Shown here: in pieces, positions 36,101 to 44,064 of the stretch
How positions within the stretch are numbered: position 1 is the stretch's first letter
Layout of the letters: the number at the start of each line of letters is the position of its first letter
Origin: Deltaproteobacteria bacterium
GTDB taxonomy: Bacteria; Desulfobacterota; Desulfarculia; Desulfarculales; Desulfarculaceae
Reading direction: 5' to 3'
DNA length: 64,000 nucleotides
NCBI GenBank assembly: GCA_020444165.1
Contig: JAHLLK010000015.1
Coordinates: 33,964-97,963, forward strand
Made by a program: the position numbers and the translations under genes
The notes under the pieces: model-generated
Told to the model about the DNA's origin: nothing
Databases searched by the model: none
Seen by the model: the letters and a program-made list of their open reading frames with translations, nothing else

Positions 36101-37066
36101 CATGGAAAGCCCCGGCTCGGTGTGTTGCTTGAACACGCCGGTGTCCGGCAGCTTGGCGGCCTTCAGTTTGCCCTCCACAGCCACGATCTTGAGCGCGTCC
36201 TCGCCCTTCACCGTGCCCGGCTTCAACTGGCCCTGGGCCAGGTCGATCTCCTCCATATTGGCGTTCATCATGCTCTGGTCGCCGTAGATCTTGCCGTGCT
36301 GGCTGATGTACACATCCGGGGTGGCCTTGCCGTGGGCCGTGGCCACGGTGTCGAAATCGATGGGCCCGAAATCGAGGTCCGCGCGCCCGGTCAGCCCCCG
36401 GAAAAAGTCCCTCAGCTCCACATCGAAGTCCTGCTTGAACTGCCAGGGCAGGGCCGGGTCGCCGCACACCCAGGAAAAGTCGATGTCGCCGGCGAACTTC
36501 ATGGCCTCCATGGATTCCCCGGGCCAGCTCCCCACCGGCGAATAGAACATGCGGAAATCGGGATTGCTCATCCGGTTCTTGGCGATGACCTTGGTGATGA
36601 GATCCATGACCACCTTGCGCCGCCAAGTCAAGAGGGTCGCCTCCACCTGGGAGCCGCCCTGGCTATAACGCTGGCCCAGGAAATAGCCCAGCACGACGTC
36701 GCCGCCGGCGTTGGACATGGCCTTCTTCACGGCCATCACGTCGAACATGCGGCCGCCGTCGTTGGCCAGGCGCTTGTAGAATTCCTGCGGGGTGATCTGA
36801 CCCTCTTTGACCAGGAGCAGGTTCCGGGCGATGTTGGTCTTGACGTTGTCGCCCTTCAGCATCCGCAGGAGGCCGTTTAGCTTTTCCCTTTTCTCCGGGT
36901 TGGGCTCCTGGGCGACCTGCTGCTCCAGTTGGGAGAGCGTCCCTCCGCCGGGGGGCGGATCGGCCGAGACCGGTGGGGTGAACCCGGGCAGGAGACCGGC
37001 TCCCCACCAGAGACAAACGGTTATCAGGACGGCGACGGCAGGACGATGCGGGCTGGACCAGGGCAT
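30155..37066 (-). CDS. Giant secreted protein with Ig-like repeats and a truncated vWA domain
   Basis: This 2303-residue protein has a signal peptide at 1-36. Residues 45-1130 form a large, mainly helical region that I do not recognise. Within it VGS (178-180) and GDIDFSW (193-199) fit the nucleotidyltransferase pattern of a Gly-Ser turn followed at 13 residues by DxD. A carboxypeptidase-regulatory-like domain lies near 1155-1220 (PVPGAQVSATG). CARDB-like beta domains with NDGNGKLGGGE-type loops fill about 1310-1830. Three invasin/Big-type repeats of about 105 residues fill 1837-2160. The vWA domain starts near 2165 with the MIDAS DASGSM, GSTPL and LTDGGEN, then stops before its last strand. 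AAGGGGG lies 4 bases before the chosen ATG. It is a likely surface or periplasmic scaffold of the operon. Confidence 0.85.
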   Translation of the reverse strand: MPWSSPHRPAVAVLITVCLWWGAGLLPGFTPPVSADPPPGGGTLSQLEQQVAQEPNPEKREKLNGLLRMLKGDNVKTNIARNLLLVKEGQITPQEFYKRLANDGGRMFDVMAVKKAMSNAGGDVVLGYFLGQRYSQGGSQVEATLLTWRRKVVMDLITKVIAKNRMSNPDFRMFYSPVGSWPGESMEAMKFAGDIDFSWVCGDPALPWQFKQDFDVELRDFFRGLTGRADLDFGPIDFDTVATAHGKATPDVYISQHGKIYGDQSMMNANMEEIDLAQGQLKPGTVKGEDALKIVAVEGKLKAAKLPDTGVFKQHTEPGLSMEMARHLDHDIIRPNLFDPIDSFLKASKYVERSNAALFGDLGLPPADPALADFVNEMLKLKKASPAEQAKAIEKFFGSLDLFGTKLIPGAFGPNKLQIFFNEQIISRFWKRCITTIWNNAAKGLEFKMKTLNDQIRDLDSLTPDAKVAKAVEIYAQMAYLEKMLLEEMVELEKGGHGTDVPGAIRQLIKDLQLDFKAFKKKFGPLIVGQEGLKDLEYVKQSVEGGAKNSVEMAVSFLARRSMDLMEMGAEGAMKVNAMLDLLDDTIMGELRGDKDFSEFMTMAKNQAFMSPDGKKILGPNPGTVTKIRFQANRVVATVELKLNNLILNNCVSRKLRDVNMGANKIIMATSAGRGAVKAMVAFNLYNESLAYRDAWNKGGWNELATEFFRRRVPFGSAVENAIMGNVGLALWDVTTTLLPPLALGQAAVTLCGQALTWGNKLYYSTELTLFIDNLYEHAVFQLTEVKNVENFKLGVWRLVEIKNTDPPVNVKAFVKKSREAIKEWEKALEQGQDKREYPLTEWGISGNWDERWLLKKNLEETDPILMMIAEMMKEPLVGDRLKSHYKDTYEARWQRVKLAFMLKTIADLEDRRAAEQALYAGMMTEMYAKLMEIAGKLEITDAISKNMDKEVDTSYMTRFFEWMRDMKRDYYSQGSIEDSYERAAKVVKRYLEVYSAILQSRTDAEDAFALGQPVEDGLRILTGAMFLEGKDTVDGPGHVRWAQLPAKSWAELREELLALKKKCVKDAALDSAYDKEMLDKTVSETVWIALWRHVYSEAQGKALAITSAGYIREGALARDLAEPEKLMEKAKNHHREHFEKKKKLLADYEAHWCQVAGLTVLVKRIVDGKKTEDPVPGAQVSATGPESKQFVLEEREAGKYVLPEAPVGTYQIKAKAKDHKSEGGQDEATAAAEIKAGPDGKIVPVTVTIYLVAQGAPKLTVEFTPATESEPPILKFSLTTEGEPLDPATLKLAWNNEDLALTVTPGADGKSLTASHRLTKPGPLGPQKVTGSVADVKKAAFPLTGDFTYTLPLVVEGVGVDDTGGAPADGRATAGEKLKLALKVKNLEPWPRGAATLALTAEDPRLKALGEKQWKLAPLPGRAATPTDFLPFEVGEVKGASETVTLPLAVTVDGVALPGALDTNLTLYPALALVAELVPPADDAKRQGTPNNGDGKPGQGEEVGLTVRVTNQGQDPGPAYELKLTSGSPLLTLAQGSFPGQVLAPGASQDFKAPATVGTAYKTATPVEITAEMIPQGQPTGKVMTLTLTLELAPLDITLAGVKVEDPKSGQLTNVNDGNGKLGGGEYGYLTLTLVNNGPDIAEAYIDLNAPQIGGLTIHKPQSQVGSREMKTGVPVEAKFEIEVPQDYQGGDLPLTITVKDGGSGRSWQTVYNLPIEDKSQFTSKLTLLGAQGPAQPEDINPGATLAYKLEVASSGTAPLTGLTVALEYADVSIVPNQWTAQDFAPGQTREYTGELKIPPTFTGAGFWVRLVVRDDALQKNLHKNKFEFQLGQLATTTTLTPTPPAAGAKEWQLAVAVKDAKGQPVTEGVVKMTATQGTLSTDRVELAAGPGQLTWTPPDQLSGQADIEAAYQGDVEDPSLPDRKYQPSAAKIQLPPGAEPTKVVVKATPTQRKGEFSLQVRVESQSGAPVNKGVMDITASLGKFSGAGLGDSGGQVKITGQELVLRWQAPDDEQAKGTATFAYSGDQVDPAQTDTEFGPSQATLDLPPSSLITPNLTIDPSLIDKDKKIWRLEVKLTDENNRPIAPAQVKFTATGGSFGAGGAVLEAVVDLTGGKYEKGWRQTDDTEQTITVAYPGDQKGPGQTNLRYGEATASLKLPPEQLARSTVFVVDASGSMRGGKLTSAKAAVRGALASYAGGQNQEEWALYVFFGCGSISLMQPFTTNPGDITSKLDFNAAGSTPLIAAMGTAAAYARRAARGKTARIIMLTDGGENCNKNQDPVEAAKGIRRIVREVTPAGGRP

Positions 37067-37139
37067 GGGACCCCCTTGGTTCTGGTGAATGGCAGGGGCA
37101 GGGAGACCCGGGTGGGCGGCCCGGTAGTTCAAACTGCAA

Positions 37140-37430
37140 ATTGTCCGGCTCCGGCGCGGGGCGGCCCGGACCGCGGGAGGGCGCGGCAGACGCAGCCGGG
37201 AGGCAGGCAGGCAAAGTTTCCGGTGCGGGGCGGCCGGCTGCGCTCCTTCACCACCAAATTGCGGCTCCGGTCAACCGGCCGGCCGGGGAACAACCCGGCT
37301 ATCCGGGACCAGCGCGGGGCGGCCGGCTGCCCCCCGCCGCCATGCGGCTCCGGTCAACCGGCCGGCCGGGGAACAACCCGGCTATCCGGGAGCGGCGCGG
37401 GGCGGCCGGCTGCGCCCTGCCGCCCGGCGG
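37140..37430. repeat. Local tandem repeats (about 83-bp period) upstream of the giant gene
   Basis: GCGGCTCCGGTCAACCGGCC followed by GGCCGGGGAACAACCCGGCTATCCGG occurs at 37261 and 37344, with flanking CGCGGGGCGGCCGGCTGC copies near 37222, 37313 and 37398. Several short inverted repeats (CCGGTCAACCGG, CCGGCCGG) lie inside. The array fills the 373-bp gap between the secreted TPR gene and the giant gene, both on minus. I see no gene in it. Confidence 0.75.
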
Positions 37431-37439
37431 CGGAAGCCG

Positions 37440-38675
37440 CTACTTGCGATTGGCCAGACCCTCCCGCACCACGCTCAACACGGCGTCCGGGTACTCCGAG
37501 GTCAGGCGGTCGGCGTCCAGGTTCAGCTCGGCCCGGGACAGGGGCTTGCTCTCGCCGATCTGGTCCAGGTTCAACTTCATGAGAATGCTGCGGTCCATGG
37601 TGCCCTGTTCAAAGGACCACAAGAGCACCGCGTCCACCCCCAGCTTTTTCATGATCTCGGCCAGCTTTTTCACCTCCTCTGCCTTCAGCTCGGGATCCAC
37701 CATGTCCCGGAAGCCCTCCTTGGAGGTGAACAGGCTGGTGATGGAGCGCAGGTTCACCCCGGCGGCCACGAGGTACTTGCTGAGCACAAAGCCCTCGTCG
37801 CTCTCCAGGCGGTTCACCTGTTCCTGGGAGATGGCCTTGGGGTAAAGGCCCGGCAGCTTGGCCCCCTTCAAGGAGGCCACCAAGTTCTCCGCGTTTATCG
37901 AGCGGGGCACGAAGTAGTTGGGGGCCAGGGGCGGGAACACCCCCAGCCGGAACGCGCCGGCCGGCGCCTTGGCGGCGGCCGGCGGGTGGGCGCCGGCCCT
38001 CTTCTCCAGCAAGGTCGCCACCTCGCCGGGTTTCAGGTCTCCGTGGCGCTCCAGCACCTTGGTGGTGGAAAGCTCGGGCTGCACCTGGGTGATCTCCAGC
38101 AGGGCCACGCGGTCCTTCTTCACCAGCTCCTTCTTGGTCACCGGGTGCACCAGCTTCTGCTCCCGCACCACCTCCAGGCGTTGGCCGGGTTTGGCCCCCC
38201 GTTTGCCGCCCAGATCCACCACCACCCCGTCCTGGCCCACGTAGACCACGTAGATGGGGGGAGAGCTGGCGGCTTGGGCCTTGACCGGGGCTGGGGCCTG
38301 TTCCTTCACCGCCTTGGCCCTGGCCCAGAACTTCAGGGCCAGGGGCGGGAACTGCCGGGGATCGGGCACGTAGGTGGCATCCGCTCCCTTGGCCAGGGAG
38401 AACTCCTTCTTGCAGCTCTTTTCCTTGCCCTGGGCCAGGTATACCAGGCCCAGATAGGCGTGGGCCTCGGCCCGCTCGGCCGGGGCCAATTCCGGCTGGT
38501 CCAGGGCCTGCTTCAACAGGTCTTCGGCCTGGGCGAACTCGGCTTCCTCGTACTTGGCCACGCCCTGGGCCACCAAACCAGCGGCCTGGGCCACCGCTCC
38601 CCCGGCCCACCAGGCCAGGACCAGCAGCAGGAACCACGCCGCCCCCCCTCTGATTTTTTTCACTCTCTGCATCAT
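37440..38675 (-). CDS. Secreted TPR-containing protein of unknown function
   Basis: This is a 411-residue protein. Residues 1-32 are a signal peptide (WFLLLVLAWWAGGAVAQAAG) without a lipobox Cys. About two TPR-like units follow (YEEAEFAQAEDLLKQALDQP, AHAYLGLVYLAQGKEKSCKK), with the LALKFWARAKAV segment common in kinase-linked TPR proteins. The middle part (YVVYVGQDGVVVDLGGKRGA...) resembles a small beta-barrel domain. The C-terminal 180 residues (LGVFPPLAPNYFVP..., DAVLLWSFEQGTMDRSILMK) are unassigned; they resemble parts of periplasmic lipoproteins with an alpha/beta fold. The ATG overlaps the TGA of the kinase gene, so production is coupled to the kinase. Likely a periplasmic partner of the kinase's outer half. 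Confidence 0.78.
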   Translation of the reverse strand: MMQRVKKIRGGAAWFLLLVLAWWAGGAVAQAAGLVAQGVAKYEEAEFAQAEDLLKQALDQPELAPAERAEAHAYLGLVYLAQGKEKSCKKEFSLAKGADATYVPDPRQFPPLALKFWARAKAVKEQAPAPVKAQAASSPPIYVVYVGQDGVVVDLGGKRGAKPGQRLEVVREQKLVHPVTKKELVKKDRVALLEITQVQPELSTTKVLERHGDLKPGEVATLLEKRAGAHPPAAAKAPAGAFRLGVFPPLAPNYFVPRSINAENLVASLKGAKLPGLYPKAISQEQVNRLESDEGFVLSKYLVAAGVNLRSITSLFTSKEGFRDMVDPELKAEEVKKLAEIMKKLGVDAVLLWSFEQGTMDRSILMKLNLDQIGESKPLSRAELNLDADRLTSEYPDAVLSVVREGLANRK

Positions 38676-41600
38676 TGCGCCTTTAAATCAGCCTTTACCC
38701 GGATGACCGTGCCGGCCTCCAGCACCACCCGCTGCTTGAACGTGGCGTAACCTTCCCGCTGCAGGCCCACCTCGTGCTCGCCCAGGAGCAGCCCGTCCAG
38801 CCGGGCCGGGGTGGTGCCCACCTTTTTTCCGTCCAGGTAGATATAGGCCCAGGGCACCGCGTTGACGGCCAGTTCGCCGCTTTTCAACCGGAACTTGACG
38901 TTGGTGGTGGCCCGGGCCTTCACCGACACCACCTGTTCCTGGCGGCCCCCAAAGGCCCGCACCTCCACCTTGCGCCGGCCCGGAGCCACGTCGTCCAGGT
39001 GGGCCGGGGTGCGTCCCCGGGGCTGACCGTCCACGAACACCTCGCCGTCGGGGGCAGAGGTGATCTCCAGGCGGCCTTGGCTGCCCTCGCTCAGCTGCTT
39101 CTGGGCCAACTCCAGGTTCTGGCGGCCGGTGGCGTCATTGGGGAACACGGCCAAATAGGCCTCGAACTGCTTGACCGCCTCGGCGAAGCGGCCCTGGTTG
39201 TAATCCTTCACCGCCCGGGCAAAGGCCCGTTGAGCTTGGCGGCGGCTCTCGTCCGAAACCTGTCCGCCCTGCCCGGCGCCGGTGTTGCTGCCGGTGTTCC
39301 CGCCGCTGGAGGTCCGGCCGGTGCCCCCGCCCAGCCGCTCCCGCCGCTGCCGCACCGCCTCCAGGCCCTTCTCGGCCCCGCGGTTGGCCGGGTCCAATTC
39401 CTGGGCCCGGCGGAACAGGTTCTGGGCCTGCTCCAGGTCATCCAGGGCCAACAGGGTGCGGGCCTCGTCCACCATGGCCTGGGCCTGGTCCCGCGAAGCC
39501 TGGTCCACCGGGTGCGGACGCGCCGGCGCTGCCGTGGGCCGGGCCAGGGGCCGGGGAGTGGGCCGGGCGGGCGGGGCGGCCGTGGGCGGGGCGGCCGTGG
39601 GCGCCGCGGCCCGGGCCAGCTCGGCCCGGCGCCGAGCCAGGTCCTTCTGGCCCTGGCGGGCCGCGGCCTGGTTGGCGTCCAGGGACAGGGCCCGCGCAAA
39701 CTCGGCCGCCGCGCCGTCCAAATCGCCGTCCGCCAACTTCCGTCGGCCCTCCGCCGCCGCTGCCGCGGCCTGGGACCGGGCCTCCTCCTGCCGCCGGGCG
39801 GCCTCCCGGGCTTCCCGCGCCTGGGCCACCCGGGCCAAGCCCTCCCGGGCCGCCTGGTTCCGGGGGTCCAGGGCCAGGGCCTGCTCAAAGGAAGCCGCCG
39901 CCCCGTCCAGGTCATCCTGCCCCAACCGGCTCCGGCCCTTGGCGTTCAGGTCGGCCAGTTCTCCCGCCCGCCGCGCCTTGGCCTCGGCCGTCTCCCGCTC
40001 CTCCACCGCGGCCAGGCCCTGGCGGGCGCCCTCGGTGTGGGGATACACTTCCAAGGCCCGGGCAAAGGCCCTCCGCGCCCCGGCCAAGTCGCCGGCGGCC
40101 AACAGCTTCTGACCCTGGCTCACCAGTTCCGCCGCCTGGGCGGCCTGTTGCTCGCGCTGGGCCGCCTCCTCCCGGGCCCGCACCCGGTCCAGGCCTTCCC
40201 GCGCCTCCATCGCGTTGCGATCCAGGGCCAGCGCCTCCTCATAGGCCTGACGAGCCTCGGCCAGCCGCCCGGCCGAGAGGTGCAATTGGGCCCGGTTCAG
40301 GATCACCTGCACCTGGTCCCGCACCGTTTGGGCCTGGGCCATGTCCGCCAGGGTCTGTTGCCGGCGGCGCACCTGGGCCAAGCCCTGTTGGGCCTCGCGG
40401 GAGCTGCCGTCCAGGGCCAGGGCCTTTTCATACAGCAGGGCCGCGCGGTCCAGATCGTCGGCCGCGGCCTTGGCCGCAGCCTGGCGGACCAACTCCGCCG
40501 CCTCTTTGCGGGCAGCCTCGTGGCGCCGCTTCTCCAGCGCGGCCAGGCCATCCAAGGCCGGGGTGTGGTTGGGATCCAGGGCCAGGGCCCCGCGGAAGGC
40601 GGCCGACGCCTGGTCCAGCTTGCCGGCCTCCAAATCCGCCCGCCCCTCCTGCACCAAGCGGCTCAATTCCTGGGCCCGAGTGTCCGGGGTAGGGCTCTCC
40701 TGGGGGGTGGCCGTGGCCCCGGCCGGCGGCGCGGGGGTGGCCGTCTCCAAAGAGGCCTGGGCCGCCGGGGTGGGGGCCGGGCCGGGAGGCACCACCGGCT
40801 CCGGGCCCTTTCGGCCCAGGAACCACCAGCCGCCCACGGCCAACAGCGCCACCACCACCACGGCGGCAGCCACCAGCCCCACGGGGGATTTCCTGGCCGG
40901 AGCCGCGGGCGGCGGCGGGGCCTCCGGCTTGGCGGCCGCGGGCGGCCCCGGGGGGGTGGGCGGCGGAGCCTTCGGCGGCGCGCTCGAAACCACGGGGGGC
41001 TCCGGGGCTGGGGGCTCGGCCGGCGGGCCGGTCGCGGCCGGGGTTTCCGCGGGGCCCTGCTCCTCGGGGGCGGTCGCGGCCGGCGGCACTTCCGCGGCCG
41101 GAGGCTCTGGAGCCGGAGTCTCTGGGGCCGGAGGGGGTGGGGCGGCGTCCTCCGGCGGGGCGGCCGGCGGCTCTGGGGGCAGGGGTGGCAGGGGCGGCGG
41201 GGTGGCCACCCGGGTGAAGTCGCTCGCCGCCGGGGAGGCCATCATGGTCACTTCAGGGGCGGCCGGGGCGGCGGCCGCCGCGGCCTCGGCCTGCTCCCGC
41301 AGCTCCTGGGCCGCGCCCAGGTCCGGAGCCAGGTCCAGGGCCTCCTCCGCCAGGGTCACAGCCTCGTTCGCCCGGCCCTGGCCCAAGAGCAGGCGGCCCT
41401 GCTCCATCAGGGCCAGGGCCCGCTGTCCCCGGCTCTGGCGCAGCTTCACCTGCTCCAGGCCCTGGCGGGCCCGGGAGTCGGCCGCGTGCAGCAGGAGGGC
41501 CTTTTGGTAAAGCTCCTGGGCTCCGGGCAGGTCGCCGGACTCCTGGAGCCCTTGGGCTTCGTCCACCAGGGCGGCCACTTCGGCGAGGCGGGTCACCCGT

Positions 41601-42940
41601 TGCAGGGCCTCGCTCAGGGCCGGATCCTCGCCGTGCTCCGCGGCCAAGTCCTGGTACAGGGCCTGGGCCTCGGCCAGCTGCCCGGCCGCTTCCAGGGCCC
41701 GGCCCCGGGTGAGGGCCGAGCCCAGGCGGGCCGAGGAATCGGCCCGGGTCTGCACCCTGGCCAGCCAGTCCAGGGCCGCCGCCTTGTCCCGGCTGATGGC
41801 GGCCAGTTCCACGATCATCCGCGCCGCGTCCTCGAAAAGCCCATCGCCCAGATAGGCCTCGGCCTCGGCCGTAAGCTCGCTGATGCGCTGGTCCCGGCTC
41901 ATCTCGGCCGCGGCCCGGTCCTTGAGGTCGCGGCCCTGGGTGGACTCGGGGTGCAGGGTCAGGGCCTTTTCCGCCAAGGCCTGGGCCGCGGCAAAACCGC
42001 CCTTGTCCAACAGCGTCTCGGCTTCCTTCAAAAGCGCGTGGGCCCGGGTGGCCGGACTGGGCCCCCGGGCAGGCCGGCTGAGGGACTGCACCCGGGTCTT
42101 GCCCGCCGGCCCCGCCGGCGCGGTCAGCCGGTTCAGCTCGCTCAGGGCCTCGGTGGCCCCGGCCGGCCGGTCGGCCGGGTTTTTCTCCAACAGCCGCAGG
42201 ATAAAGGCGGAAAGCCCGGGCGAGATGTGGGGCACCGCGCGGTTGGGCGGCGTCGGCACCTCGTGCACGTGCTGGTAAAACACCGCCGCCGTGTCCACCC
42301 CGGCGAACGGCACTCGCCCGGTGGCCATTTCGTACATGACCACGCCCCAGGAGTAGAGGTCGCTGCGGGCGTCCACGTCCAGCCCCCGGGCCTGCTCGGG
42401 GCTGGCGTAGTGCACCGTGCCCACAAAGGCGCCCATCTGGGTGAACCTGGTCCCCTTCAGGGCCTTGGCGATGCCGAAGTCCATGACAATGGCGTCGCCC
42501 CGCTGGTCGATGAGCACGTTGTCCGGCTTCAGGTCCCGGTGCACGATGCCGGCCGCGTGGGCGTCGGTCAGGGCCGAGAGCACCTGGCGGCTCAGCCGGA
42601 TGATCTCTTCCTCGGCCAGGCCTCCCCGCGCCGCGATCAACTCGGTGAGGCTTTGGCCCGCCACATAGTCCATGGAGAAGTAGTTGAGCCCCGCCTCCTC
42701 GCCTACGTCGTGGATGCGGATGATGTTGGGGTGACGGAGACCCGCGGCCGAGCGGGCTTCCCGCAGGAAGCGGCTCTTCATCTCCTCATCGCGGGAGAGC
42801 TCCGGCGGTAGGATCTTGACCGCGGCCTCGTTCTCCAGAAGCTCGTGCCGGGCCAAATACACCATGCCCATGCCGCCGCGGCCCAAAAGCCGTTCCAGGC
42901 GGTACTTACCGAGCTTGGTGCCGCACAAATCGCCGCTCAA
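38672..42940 (-). CDS. Transmembrane Ser/Thr protein kinase with TPR arrays and two PEGA domains
   Basis: This 1422-residue protein has a complete Hanks-type kinase at 10-270: LGRGGMGMVY, AVKILPPELS, HRDLKPDNVLI, DFGIAKALKG and the activation segment VGTVHYASPEQARG. A cytoplasmic region with TPR-like helices (about 290-545) and a Pro/Ala/Glu-rich linker follow. One membrane helix lies at about 685-707 (GLVAAAVVVVALLAVGGWWF). Outside, a long run of degenerate TPR-like repeats spans about 720-1280. Two PEGA domains end the protein (SAPDGEVFVDGQPRGRTPAH; VPWAYIYLDGKKVGTTPARL). The kinase acts on cytoplasmic Ser/Thr; the outer part probably senses wall or protein partners. Substrates may include the FHA protein encoded upstream. 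Confidence 0.93.
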   Translation of the reverse strand: MSGDLCGTKLGKYRLERLLGRGGMGMVYLARHELLENEAAVKILPPELSRDEEMKSRFLREARSAAGLRHPNIIRIHDVGEEAGLNYFSMDYVAGQSLTELIAARGGLAEEEIIRLSRQVLSALTDAHAAGIVHRDLKPDNVLIDQRGDAIVMDFGIAKALKGTRFTQMGAFVGTVHYASPEQARGLDVDARSDLYSWGVVMYEMATGRVPFAGVDTAAVFYQHVHEVPTPPNRAVPHISPGLSAFILRLLEKNPADRPAGATEALSELNRLTAPAGPAGKTRVQSLSRPARGPSPATRAHALLKEAETLLDKGGFAAAQALAEKALTLHPESTQGRDLKDRAAAEMSRDQRISELTAEAEAYLGDGLFEDAARMIVELAAISRDKAAALDWLARVQTRADSSARLGSALTRGRALEAAGQLAEAQALYQDLAAEHGEDPALSEALQRVTRLAEVAALVDEAQGLQESGDLPGAQELYQKALLLHAADSRARQGLEQVKLRQSRGQRALALMEQGRLLLGQGRANEAVTLAEEALDLAPDLGAAQELREQAEAAAAAAPAAPEVTMMASPAASDFTRVATPPPLPPLPPEPPAAPPEDAAPPPPAPETPAPEPPAAEVPPAATAPEEQGPAETPAATGPPAEPPAPEPPVVSSAPPKAPPPTPPGPPAAAKPEAPPPPAAPARKSPVGLVAAAVVVVALLAVGGWWFLGRKGPEPVVPPGPAPTPAAQASLETATPAPPAGATATPQESPTPDTRAQELSRLVQEGRADLEAGKLDQASAAFRGALALDPNHTPALDGLAALEKRRHEAARKEAAELVRQAAAKAAADDLDRAALLYEKALALDGSSREAQQGLAQVRRRQQTLADMAQAQTVRDQVQVILNRAQLHLSAGRLAEARQAYEEALALDRNAMEAREGLDRVRAREEAAQREQQAAQAAELVSQGQKLLAAGDLAGARRAFARALEVYPHTEGARQGLAAVEERETAEAKARRAGELADLNAKGRSRLGQDDLDGAAASFEQALALDPRNQAAREGLARVAQAREAREAARRQEEARSQAAAAAAEGRRKLADGDLDGAAAEFARALSLDANQAAARQGQKDLARRRAELARAAAPTAAPPTAAPPARPTPRPLARPTAAPARPHPVDQASRDQAQAMVDEARTLLALDDLEQAQNLFRRAQELDPANRGAEKGLEAVRQRRERLGGGTGRTSSGGNTGSNTGAGQGGQVSDESRRQAQRAFARAVKDYNQGRFAEAVKQFEAYLAVFPNDATGRQNLELAQKQLSEGSQGRLEITSAPDGEVFVDGQPRGRTPAHLDDVAPGRRKVEVRAFGGRQEQVVSVKARATTNVKFRLKSGELAVNAVPWAYIYLDGKKVGTTPARLDGLLLGEHEVGLQREGYATFKQRVVLEAGTVIRVKADLKAQ

Positions 42941-43028
42941 AAGCCCTGCCTCCCCTCTTTACAGTCAGCCCCCCCGGACGTCCCGGCCCTTGCCGGACTC
43001 CGCGGCCAGGCCCCATCCCTGCCCGTGG

Positions 43029-43250
43029 CCCCCCCAACTCCGCCGGCGAAGGTCTCGCCCCCTCGCCCCCCCAGGCCCCACGGGATGAATCCCCGCCGGC
43101 CGGCGCCTTTTCGCGCCCCCCAACTCCACCGGCGAAGGTCTCGCCCCCTCGCCCCCGCCCGGACCCCATGGGATGAATCCCCGCCGGCCAGCGCCTTTTC
43201 GCGCCCCCCAACTCCGCCGGCGAAGGTCTCGCCCCCTCGCCCCCGCCCGG
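43029..43250. repeat. Local three-unit tandem repeat (86-88 bp period) between PP2C and kinase genes
   Basis: CCCCCCAACTCC(G/A)CCGGCGAAGG followed by TCTCGCCCCCTCGCCCCC recurs with anchor points 43036, 43122 and 43210, linked by GGGATGAATCCCCGCCGGCC and CGCCTTTTCGCG. It fills most of the 317-bp gap between two genes read in the same direction. No gene is seen. It could carry a promoter or processing site for the downstream kinase, but no evidence shows it. Confidence 0.8.
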
Positions 43251-43257
43251 ACCTCCC

Positions 43258-44064
43258 TCAGACCTTGCGCAGGCGGGTGGCCTTCAAGCCCCCCTGGCTC
43301 TTGGGCGGCTCCTGGGGTTCCGGCTTGGTCTCCGGCTCGGCCACCTGGCCCACCTCGGCCACCAGGGCGGTGGCGTCGTCCCCACCGGCGAGCTGCCGCA
43401 CCCGGGCCAACAGGGCCTCCACCGCCACCTTGGCGCTGGGCGCCTTGCCCAAAAGAGCGGTGATCTCGCCCTCGGGCAGCACCCCGTGCACCCCATCGCT
43501 GCACAAGAGGAAGCGGTCGCCGGGACGCGCCGCGCCCTCGAAGAGGTCCGGCTCCACCTGGCCCACTCCCATGGCCTGGGTCAGCACGTGGCGCTGGGGG
43601 TGGTTGGCCGCTTCCTCCTGGTTCAGCACCCCGGTGCGCAGATAGTGCCGGGCCAGGGTGTGATCCTCGTTCAACTGCAACAGCCGCCCTTCCCGCCAGA
43701 GGTAGATCCGGCTGTCCCCCACCGCGGCCAGGCGGTAATTCTCTCCGTTCAGCCACAGGACCACCAGGGTGGCCCCCATGTCGCCCTCGTGGCCCAGCTC
43801 CCGGGCCACGGCCAAGACCCGCTGGTGGCTGTCGTGCACCTGCTGCTTCAGGCGGGCCAGGTCGGAGATGGGGCGGGTCAGGGTAAGGTCCCGGGGGGCC
43901 AGCATGGCCGCCACCACCTCGCGGGAGGCCCGCGCCCCCTCGGCGTGCCCGCCCATGCCGTCGCTCACCACAAAGAGACGGCGGGCGTGATCCAGGCCCA
44001 CGGAGTCCTGGTTCTCGGCCCGGGCAAGCCCTTGCTGGCTCTGGCCAAAGGCCTCCACTCTCAC
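43258..44064 (-). CDS. PP2C-family Ser/Thr protein phosphatase
   Basis: This 268-residue protein has all main PP2C motifs: ENQDSVG, VVSDGMGGHAEGARAS, DMGATLVVLWL, AVGDSRIYLWREGRLLQL, LCSDGVHGVLPEGEI and GGDDATALVAEV. These include the metal-binding Asp residues. A short Pro/Lys-rich tail follows. It removes phosphate from Ser/Thr in the cytoplasm and presumably reverses the kinase of this operon. The GTG at 44064 overlaps the TGA of the vWA gene and has GGAGG 6 bases upstream, which favours it over a GTG at 44079. It is the enzymatic counterpart of the kinase, separated from it by a tandem repeat. Confidence 0.95.
   Translation of the reverse strand: MRVEAFGQSQQGLARAENQDSVGLDHARRLFVVSDGMGGHAEGARASREVVAAMLAPRDLTLTRPISDLARLKQQVHDSHQRVLAVARELGHEGDMGATLVVLWLNGENYRLAAVGDSRIYLWREGRLLQLNEDHTLARHYLRTGVLNQEEAANHPQRHVLTQAMGVGQVEPDLFEGAARPGDRFLLCSDGVHGVLPEGEITALLGKAPSAKVAVEALLARVRQLAGGDDATALVAEVGQVAEPETKPEPQEPPKSQGGLKATRLRKV

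Noticed and set aside
30149..36880. A very long open frame on plus opposite the giant secreted protein gene
   Set aside because: Its translation is Gly/His/Leu/Val-rich low complexity with no domain, as expected opposite a GC-rich gene with strong third-position bias. The minus frame has a signal peptide, ribosome binding site and recognisable domains.
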